Assembly: GCF_963676685.1 (NCBI RefSeq)
Contig: NC_092349.1
Location: 41,741,426-41,805,425, forward strand
Direction of reading: 5' to 3'
From: Mytilus edulis
Taxonomy: Eukaryota > Mollusca > Bivalvia > Mytilida > Mytilidae
Length of the DNA stretch: 64,000 nucleotides
Shown here: piece by piece, positions 55,817-64,000 of the stretch
Layout of the letters: each line of letters begins with the position of its first letter
Numbering within the stretch: the stretch's first letter is position 1
Notes under the pieces: generated by a model
Told to the model about the DNA's origin: nothing
The model's input: the letters and a program-made list of their open reading frames with translations, nothing else
Database searches by the model: none
Made by a program: the position numbers and the translations under genes

Positions 55817-58800
55817 TCGATAACCCAAACGCATATTTAAATATAGCGTCTGGGGTGATTAACCGGACTGGTCAGATATTTATAGGGGGCGTAACAAATA
55901 ATTAAATATAGAACATATCTATAAATAGCACTTCCGTTATCCCCATTATATTTAAACAAAAAATAACAACAGTAAACAGTGTAACGTTCCATTTATATGT
56001 GACTATTAAAACTGACATTCTTGTAGCTGATCCTATGTTGCCCAACTTGCAGATGGGCAATGTTAAAAAAAAGAACGATAAAAAAAACTGTAATTAGCGG
56101 CGATCTTTTTTTCTGAATTTTGTACACATGTATAAGAAAATTAAAGACATGATTTTTTTCGTGGGAAAAATTTGGTTGATTATATCATATAAGGAAACAC
56201 TGTAGCATGACTGTATAGTGCCCTCCTTATAACAAGTTCTGGATCCGCCACTGGTCGTGTATAGAGGATACCACGCTCTCTGCGCGCTAAGAGAGGGATC
56301 CGTAGGTGGAGCGTTGTACATAAAGCAATACAATATACCTTAATTTTCTGGTGAGTTATAATTTCTCGAACATGTATCCCCAACGGGCTATAATTTAGGA
56401 CCTCATCTTTATAATTATTGTTATTTTTTTTCGTCCTGAACATTACACTATTTACCACAAGACTATAACAAAGCAACCCAAAAGAAAAGTCAATCTATTT
56501 TTATATTTTAACGCACCACGTTTAATATTCTCTCATCGTCATGCTATAAACTACCATTTTCTCTATTTTCATAGTATAGCACACCACTATATATATTCTC
56601 TATTCTTTATATTGTATCACATCGTTCTGAACATGCATGAAATATTTGCCATTTTACGTTAAGCAACCAACAGTCGGTATATTGTAGCCACGTTAGTCTG
56701 TATTCCTTATTTTTAATTTTTATCCATTTTTCTTAGTTTTGTCTCATTCTTATTTCTGTAAATTCTTGTTATAATTTATGCTTTCCTTTTTATAATAATC
56801 TTTCAGATATCTGACGCACTTACCTTACGCGAAAAGCACACATCAAGTTACGTTTATGGAAAGAAAAAACAACTCAAACAAATACTAAGATTACAATGTA
56901 GAAAACCCTGCTTAACAACTTATCACTGCAGATCAGTGAGATCACACAATGAGTCAACTCAATTTTTATTTACAAAATTAACTGATCTTAAAATTGCTAA
57001 CGACAGAATAGTCTGAATGTTTCACCAATAATCTATATCGCCTAATCCTTTTGGGAAGAAAACATTTGTGGACCAACCTTCACACAATACCACTTTGCCA
57101 GTCTCCGTGTCTATGAAGAAATACAGAAGTTAACCAGTCATTCATGAAACCTAATACTCTTTGAATGCATGTTTTAATCAATCACATGGAAAAGAATTAG
57201 ATGAAATGGGATTTATCCCATACTGCATAGTAACTTGTACAAAAAATAACTGAAAAGTGTATTCTCCTACTACAAACTATTATAATATCCATCATGACTT
57301 TTGTATAAAAGGGCAGCTTCACAAAAACAACAACTTCGAATTCTCCTGTACATGTGAACCTTTATATACAATAAGGAAATTGGTATGATTGCTAATGAGG
57401 CAACAACCCAGCAGAGTTCAAATGACATGGATATTCGCAAATATAATCACTGCTCGGCCTCAAATATTAAGAAAACTCCATACCATATAGTTAACTGAGA
57501 AGGGCCAGACATGTAAATGAGATACAACGCAAACGTGAAAACTGTTAAATTGTTTATATGATTTTTAATTTGTTAATACAAATCTTAATTCTCCGGCATA
57601 TCTGACAACAATGTGTTTCTTGATGTTTGTTTTATTTACTTAATATATGTCTGTGTACCTTTTTTCCCTTTGTGGTTGCTATCAAAATAATGTTAACCCA
57701 ACATTTTTGATACTGTGATTTATTTAAAATGATTGCTGCTTCAGTAATTAAAAAAAAATCTTTGAATCTTTTTTCTTATAAAATTGAAGCTGTTTATGAT
57801 ACAATGAAAATTCTAATATTTATATAGATTTTTTTAATTCTTCACATTTTACACATAACATCTGTGTCCCGAAATCATCATTGGTTTGTCTACAAAATAA
57901 AGTAAATGTTAATAAAATCATATTAATTTTTGGTCACCAGCATAGCATATATGAAAAACAAAATGTTTGGAAAAAAACATCATACAGAAATATACATTTA
58001 GAAATGTCTTGCTGCAAGCTGAATCCCGCTACGGGGTGCGATATTATTTCGCTGTGGTGATGACACGACCCATTGGTGGCATTGGGTTGTTTCCTGCTCT
58101 TTTGTTGGGTTGATGTCTCTTTGACATATTCCCTGTCTGTATTTTCTATCAAAATCATGCATGCATTTTTATCATTGTTAAAGGCCACACAGTTGCCTAT
58201 ACTTGCTCTCATCCACCTCATTTGAACCTCATTTGAACTTAGGGTGGATAGTTGTCTCATTGGTATTCATACCGCATGTTCTTATACTTGTATAATGTTG
58301 ACCTTTTGGTACTTTTATTCTCAACAAGATGTCCTGTTAATCATGTTGATGTCTACTTTTGGTAATGTATGTCATTGGGTTCACCGGTTGCTGCCTCATT
58401 GACACCTCCTTTCATTGATGCTGCATCTATTGTTTTACTGTCTTGTTTTGCATAAAAACAAATTTTCAGTGTATTCCTCGTGCCATGGTTTTGTTTCAAG
58501 GTTTAGATAGCCAATTGGTATATATTCACTGATAGTATTTGTATTCTTTTATGGACTTTTTTTAGTGTGAAAAAATGCCTCTTAAAAGTGCAAAAAAGTA
58601 TTTTTCTTTTTTAAGTTGACCAGTCCAGACTTGGTTTACTAACAATTTATTTAAATTACTTTTCATAACAACGTGTCCCACTCCTTATATGTTTGTATAA
58701 GCTAAATGCATTTGTTTAAAAAAAATCGAGCATAAATCATTTTGACCGTTTGGTATATGTACAAAATCAGTGGCATCTTCTAGATATACTTTGTTTGTTT

Positions 58801-59518
58801 TTCTTCTGCTTATGGTTTTGAATTGCGTTCCCTCCTTCAAATGTGAACAACATTGCGCATCTCTCCCCCCCCCCTTTTTTTTTTTACACATATCAAGATG
58901 CAAACTCCTTTATACACTACATATAAATACAACAAACTTATGATCTTGGATGAAGTTCATATTTCGGCGTCATATCACTTTTCCATCAAGTATTTTTAAA
59001 GTTAACAACCCCAAAATGTATTTATAGCGTACACACGACTGTTCGAGTGGTCCCAGTCAATATAAAAAATGCCATTTATTGTATAATTATTAACTTGCTT
59101 ACGTAGCACGGACATGCATGAAAGAATATAACTACTTGATGTTTCAGTTTGCATTAAAATTTATGTAACAGTTTGTGTTGTTATATCATCTTACCAAGGT
59201 TTGATGTGCTGTTATTTTCCTTCGCGGTCATGGAAGCCATGCTGTCTGGTGTTTTCCACGACTTGTATGTCGTCACAAAAAAAATATAAATAGCTTTAAA
59301 CAACAATCGGTACCACTCGGGCTTTTCAATAGTAATATCGTAATATAATTTCTTCCGAAGTCAATAACCAACTTCTTGGTTATTCGTCTTGGACATTATC
59401 TTTAAAAACAAGCTAAAAAAGCCGATACTATTCCGAATGTCATAAATTACCATTTTTATATCACTTGTCATCCAGACGCTCTACTTTGAAAAATAAAGCG
59501 GCTGGATGATCGAGACTA
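55812..59518. mobile_element. 3.7-kb TIR DNA transposon in the 5S gene, copy B
   Basis: The copy is 3,707 bp in the same orientation and at the same base of the 5S gene as copy A, flanked by GATATGGTCG at 55,802-55,811 and 59,519-59,528. Differences I noticed are few: GATATTTATAGG for GATATATATAGG near the left end, one T fewer in a T run (near 56,556), and longer C and T runs near 58,865. Shared internal repeats are at about 57,370-57,567 and 58,009-58,152. The most likely origin is duplication of the transposon with its six flanking units; independent insertion at the same site is the alternative. Confidence 0.85.
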
Positions 59519-59533
59519 GATATGGTCGTAGAC
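59519..59533 (-). pseudogene. 15-nt 5S stub right of transposon B
   Basis: Equivalent to the stub at 49,760-49,774, with the native upstream region still attached. Confidence 0.85.
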
Positions 59534-59839
59534 ACTAAGGTGAGCAAAATAAAGGAATATAAAGCTAAGAAACGCGGGAAGTATATATATGGAATCATCA
59601 CTTTGATATTGAAATAGAAACTGTTTTCGACATGAGATTTTTATACAGAAAACTTATGAAACGGATGAAATTTATACAGATATGAGATCAATCGATGAAA
59701 TACAGTTTGCCATTTGTAGTTTCTGTCCTCCATAATTTCAATTTTCAAGTTCACTAGAAAGTTGATTTCAAGGATATGTGCGAATTTACAGAAACGACGT
59801 CCACGAATTACATGGGTATTAAAATGCACAACTACATAC

Positions 59840-59912
59840 GCCTCCGTGGCCCAATGGATAAGGCACCGGCCTCCTAAGCCGGGGATTGCGGGTTCGAGTC
59901 CCGTCGGAGGTA
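59840..59912 (+). tRNA. tRNA-Arg(CCT), unit 35
   Basis: Intact; its partner 5S (55,699) lies on the far side of transposon B. Confidence 0.96.
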
Positions 59913-60422
59913 GACAATTTTTACTAGCGTTACAACATATTCTGCCTAAATGCACTTTTTCACAAAGATCCGTTGAAAAAAATGCTGTTATTGTAGCTAC
60001 ATAACGGCATTTGAAATTAATTTTGTGCTTCGAAAGACTTACCAAACATGCAGCCATAACCTTTCAGCGTCCTCGAATTCACCCTAGCGTCGCTATGACA
60101 ATATTCGACAATGGAGAGGATCGACGTACTTCCTTGTGAAGTCAGACTTCAGTCAAAGCGCAAATTAACGATTGTAAACTGAAAATTTCGTGTTTTTTCC
60201 TAATTTGACAAATTTACCGGTAAAGTTATATTCGTTCGTTACGACTTGTAGTGACTTAGGAATTCGTCTGTCGACCTTTTTATAACAGTTTTATCAAGGT
60301 AAATATGAACATGCCGCGGGACAAAATAAAATGAAGGTCCCGGGAAAATGAAAATAAGAGGACAGGTGAAGGAGCTAGAAGAAGATATATAGGAACACAC
60401 AGAGAAAATTATAAAAAGGAAT

Positions 60423-60540
60423 GTCTACAACACCCGGTATTCCCAGGCGGTCACCCATCCAAGTACTAACCGAGCTCGACGCTGCTTAACTGCGGTGATC
60501 GGACGAGAACCGGTGTTTTCAGCGTGATATGGTCGTAGAC
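60423..60540 (-). rRNA. 5S ribosomal RNA, unit 36
   Basis: Unchanged gene; lacks the C105T change of unit 30, which occupies the same place after transposon A. Confidence 0.96.
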
Positions 60541-60846
60541 ACTAAGGTGAGCAAAATAAAGGAATATAAAGCTAAGAAACGCGGGAAGTATATATATGGA
60601 ATCATCACTTTGATATTGAAATAGAAACTGTTTTCGACATGAGATTTTTATACAGAAAACTTATGAAACGGATGAAATTTATACAGATATGAGATCAATC
60701 GATGAAATACAGTTTGCCATTTGTAGTTTCTGTCCTCCATAATTTCAATTTTCAAGTTCACTAGAAAGTTGATTTCAAGGATATGTGCGAATTTACAGAA
60801 ACGACGTCCACGAATTACATGGGTATTAAAATGCACAACTACATAC

Positions 60847-60919
60847 GCCTCCGTGGCCCAATGGATAAGGCACCGGCCTCCTAAGCCGGGGATTGCGGGT
60901 TCGAGTCCCGTCGGAGGTA
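60847..60919 (+). tRNA. tRNA-Arg(CCT), unit 36
   Basis: Intact, interior form. Confidence 0.96.
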
Positions 60920-61429
60920 GACAATTTTTACTAGCGTTACAACATATTCTGCCTAAATGCACTTTTTCACAAAGATCCGTTGAAAAAAATGCTGTTATTG
61001 TAGCTACATAACGGCATTTGAAATTAATTTTGTGCTTCGAAAGACTTACCAAACATGCAGCCATAACCTTTCAGCGTCCTCGAATTCACCCTAGCGTCGC
61101 TATGACAATATTCGACAATGGAGAGGATCGACGTACTTCCTTGTGAAGTCAGACTTCAGTCAAAGCGCAAATTAACGATTGTAAACTGAAAATTTCGTGT
61201 TTTTTCCTAATTTGACAAATTTACCGGTAAAGTTATATTCGTTCGTTACGACTTGTAGTGACTTAGGAATTCGTCTGTCGACCTTTTTATAACAGTTTTA
61301 TCAAGGTAAATATGAACATGCCGCGGGACAAAATAAAATGAAGGTCCCGGGAAAATGAAAATAAGAGGACAGGTGAAGGAGCTAGAAGAAGATATATAGG
61401 AACACACAGAGAAAATTATAAAAAGGAAT

Positions 61430-61547
61430 GTCTACAACACCCGGTATTCCCAGGCGGTCACCCATCCAAGTACTAACCGAGCTCGACGCTGCTTAACTGC
61501 GGTGATCGGACGAGAACCGGTGTTTTCAGCGTGATATGGTCGTAGAC
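61430..61547 (-). rRNA. 5S ribosomal RNA, unit 37
   Basis: Unchanged gene. Confidence 0.96.
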
Positions 61548-61853
61548 ACTAAGGTGAGCAAAATAAAGGAATATAAAGCTAAGAAACGCGGGAAGTATAT
61601 ATATGGAATCATCACTTTGATATTGAAATAGAAACTGTTTTCGACATGAGATTTTTATACAGAAAACTTATGAAACGGATGAAATTTATACAGATATGAG
61701 ATCAATCGATGAAATACAGTTTGCCATTTGTAGTTTCTGTCCTCCATAATTTCAATTTTCAAGTTCACTAGAAAGTTGATTTCAAGGATATGTGCGAATT
61801 TACAGAAACGACGTCCACGAATTACATGGGTATTAAAATGCACAACTACATAC

Positions 61854-61926
61854 GCCTCCGTGGCCCAATGGATAAGGCACCGGCCTCCTAAGCCGGGGAT
61901 TGCGGGTTCGAGTCCCGTCGGAGGTA
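61854..61926 (+). tRNA. tRNA-Arg(CCT), unit 37
   Basis: Intact, interior form. Confidence 0.96.
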
Positions 61927-62436
61927 GACAATTTTTACTAGCGTTACAACATATTCTGCCTAAATGCACTTTTTCACAAAGATCCGTTGAAAAAAATGCT
62001 GTTATTGTAGCTACATAACGGCATTTGAAATTAATTTTGTGCTTCGAAAGACTTACCAAACATGCAGCCATAACCTTTCAGCGTCCTCGAATTCACCCTA
62101 GCGTCGCTATGACAATATTCGACAATGGAGAGGATCGACGTACTTCCTTGTGAAGTCAGACTTCAGTCAAAGCGCAAATTAACGATTGTAAACTGAAAAT
62201 TTCGTGTTTTTTCCTAATTTGACAAATTTACCGGTAAAGTTATATTCGTTCGTTACGACTTGTAGTGACTTAGGAATTCGTCTGTCGACCTTTTTATAAC
62301 AGTTTTATCAAGGTAAATATGAACATGCCGCGGGACAAAATAAAATGAAGGTCCCGGGAAAATGAAAATAAGAGGACAGGTGAAGGAGCTAGAAGAAGAT
62401 ATATAGGAACACACAGAGAAAATTATAAAAAGGAAT

Positions 62437-62554
62437 GTCTACAACACCCGGTATTCCCAGGCGGTCACCCATCCAAGTACTAACCGAGCTCGACGCTGCT
62501 TAACTGCGGTGATCGGACGAGAACCGGTGTTTTCAGCGTGATATGGTCGTAGAC
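62437..62554 (-). rRNA. 5S ribosomal RNA, unit 38
   Basis: Unchanged gene. Confidence 0.96.
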
Positions 62555-62860
62555 ACTAAGGTGAGCAAAATAAAGGAATATAAAGCTAAGAAACGCGGGA
62601 AGTATATATATGGAATCATCACTTTGATATTGAAATAGAAACTGTTTTCGACATGAGATTTTTATACAGAAAACTTATGAAACGGATGAAATTTATACAG
62701 ATATGAGATCAATCGATGAAATACAGTTTGCCATTTGTAGTTTCTGTCCTCCATAATTTCAATTTTCAAGTTCACTAGAAAGTTGATTTCAAGGATATGT
62801 GCGAATTTACAGAAACGACGTCCACGAATTACATGGGTATTAAAATGCACAACTACATAC

Positions 62861-62933
62861 GCCTCCGTGGCCCAATGGATAAGGCACCGGCCTCCTAAGC
62901 CGGGGATTGCGGGTTCGAGTCCCGTCGGAGGTA
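62861..62933 (+). tRNA. tRNA-Arg(CCT), unit 38
   Basis: Intact, interior form. Confidence 0.96.
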
Positions 62934-63443
62934 GACAATTTTTACTAGCGTTACAACATATTCTGCCTAAATGCACTTTTTCACAAAGATCCGTTGAAAA
63001 AAATGCTGTTATTGTAGCTACATAACGGCATTTGAAATTAATTTTGTGCTTCGAAAGACTTACCAAACATGCAGCCATAACCTTTCAGCGTCCTCGAATT
63101 CACCCTAGCGTCGCTATGACAATATTCGACAATGGAGAGGATCGACGTACTTCCTTGTGAAGTCAGACTTCAGTCAAAGCGCAAATTAACGATTGTAAAC
63201 TGAAAATTTCGTGTTTTTTCCTAATTTGACAAATTTACCGGTAAAGTTATATTCGTTCGTTACGACTTGTAGTGACTTAGGAATTCGTCTGTCGACCTTT
63301 TTATAACAGTTTTATCAAGGTAAATATGAACATGCCGCGGGACAAAATAAAATGAAGGTCCCGGGAAAATGAAAATAAGAGGACAGGTGAAGGAGCTAGA
63401 AGAAGATATATAGGAACACACAGAGAAAATTATAAAAAGGAAT

Positions 63444-63561
63444 GTCTACAACACCCGGTATTCCCAGGCGGTCACCCATCCAAGTACTAACCGAGCTCGA
63501 CGCTGCTTAACTGCGGTGATCGGACGAGAACCGGTGTTTTCAGCGTGATATGGTCGTAGAC
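63444..63561 (-). rRNA. 5S ribosomal RNA, unit 39
   Basis: Unchanged gene; last 5S in the window. Confidence 0.96.
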
Positions 63562-63867
63562 ACTAAGGTGAGCAAAATAAAGGAATATAAAGCTAAGAAA
63601 CGCGGGAAGTATATATATGGAATCATCACTTTGATATTGAAATAGAAACTGTTTTCGACATGAGATTTTTATACAGAAAACTTATGAAACGGATGAAATT
63701 TATACAGATATGAGATCAATCGATGAAATACAGTTTGCCATTTGTAGTTTCTGTCCTCCATAATTTCAATTTTCAAGTTCACTAGAAAGTTGATTTCAAG
63801 GATATGTGCGAATTTACAGAAACGACGTCCACGAATTACATGGGTATTAAAATGCACAACTACATAC

Positions 63868-63940
63868 GCCTCCGTGGCCCAATGGATAAGGCACCGGCCT
63901 CCTAAGCCGGGGATTGCGGGTTCGAGTCCCGTCGGAGGTA
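63868..63940 (+). tRNA. tRNA-Arg(CCT), unit 39
   Basis: Intact with its T5 terminator; the window ends shortly after. Confidence 0.96.
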
Positions 63941-64000
63941 GACAATTTTTACTAGCGTTACAACATATTCTGCCTAAATGCACTTTTTCACAAAGATCCG

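Larger units (their letters stand above)
59519..64000. repeat. 5S rRNA / tRNA-Arg tandem array, block 4 (continues beyond the window)
   Basis: Four complete spacings after transposon B, in interior form. The window ends 60 bases past the last tRNA, in the 3' spacer, so the array continues to the right by an unknown amount. Confidence 0.95.

Noticed and set aside
46055-59518. Possibility that the second transposon copy and the perfect array interior are assembly artefacts
   Set aside because: Not fully excluded, but the copies differ at several positions and units carry private variants, which argues against simple duplication of sequence by the assembler.
13441-64000. Regular repeat with unique inserts, considered as a CRISPR-like or satellite system
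   Set aside because: The period is about 1 kb and each unit contains two Pol III genes. This is a eukaryotic RNA gene array, not a CRISPR array or a plain satellite.

Overview
The window is eukaryotic, AT-rich, mostly repetitive DNA. Several interspersed repeats (a module with the motif GTTGTCTCTTTGACACATTC, the 'CTGGTGGACTAT' family and Penelope-like reverse transcriptase remnants) are ones I associate from memory with marine mussel (Mytilus) genomes. A bivalve is therefore my best guess, but this is inference. No ordinary single-copy host protein gene was recognised.

Layout. 1-13,440: a graveyard of old mobile elements. It holds Penelope-like element (PLE) remnants on both strands, a 5'-truncated non-LTR retrotransposon (5,254-6,415), nested short repeats with readable target duplications, and a degenerate minisatellite. 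13,441-64,000: one tandem array of a roughly 1,007-bp unit. Each unit carries a 5S rRNA gene on the minus strand and, divergently, a tRNA-Arg(CCT) gene on the plus strand. The 5' ends are about 306 bp apart and the 3' ends about 510 bp apart. I count 39 complete tRNAs, 39 5S genes (two with one transposon-derived base at the 5' end), two 5'-truncated tRNA copies and two 15-nt 5S stubs. The array continues past the right end of the window.

The array has been invaded by three different kinds of mobile DNA, and all junctions can be read. (1) 13,678-15,569: a 1.9-kb LTR element with 470-bp LTRs that differ at three positions, a CTAG target duplication, and one intact ORF for a Gag-like zinc-knuckle/coiled-coil protein; it has no protease, reverse transcriptase or integrase. 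(2) 21,481-23,238: a 1.76-kb poly(A)-tailed retroposon with an intact 310-codon ORF of unknown function. It lies in the tRNA-Arg gene and is flanked by an exceptionally long 99-bp target duplication. (3) 46,055-49,759 and 55,812-59,518: two near-identical copies of a 3.7-kb DNA transposon without a transposase. They have imperfect terminal inverted repeats and sit at the same base of the 5S gene with a 10-bp duplication. The transposon terminus recreates all but one base of the interrupted 5S gene. The two copies define a 9,757-bp higher-order repeat (transposon plus six units), which suggests unequal exchange inside the array.

Functionally, the window is a Pol III gene array (5S rRNA for the large ribosomal subunit, tRNA-Arg decoding AGG) that acts as a landing site for selfish elements. 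Copy homogeneity is high in the interior and lower at the left edge, as expected for concerted evolution. The most interesting items are the 99-bp duplication of the retroposon, the 5S-restoring DNA transposon and the Gag-only LTR element.
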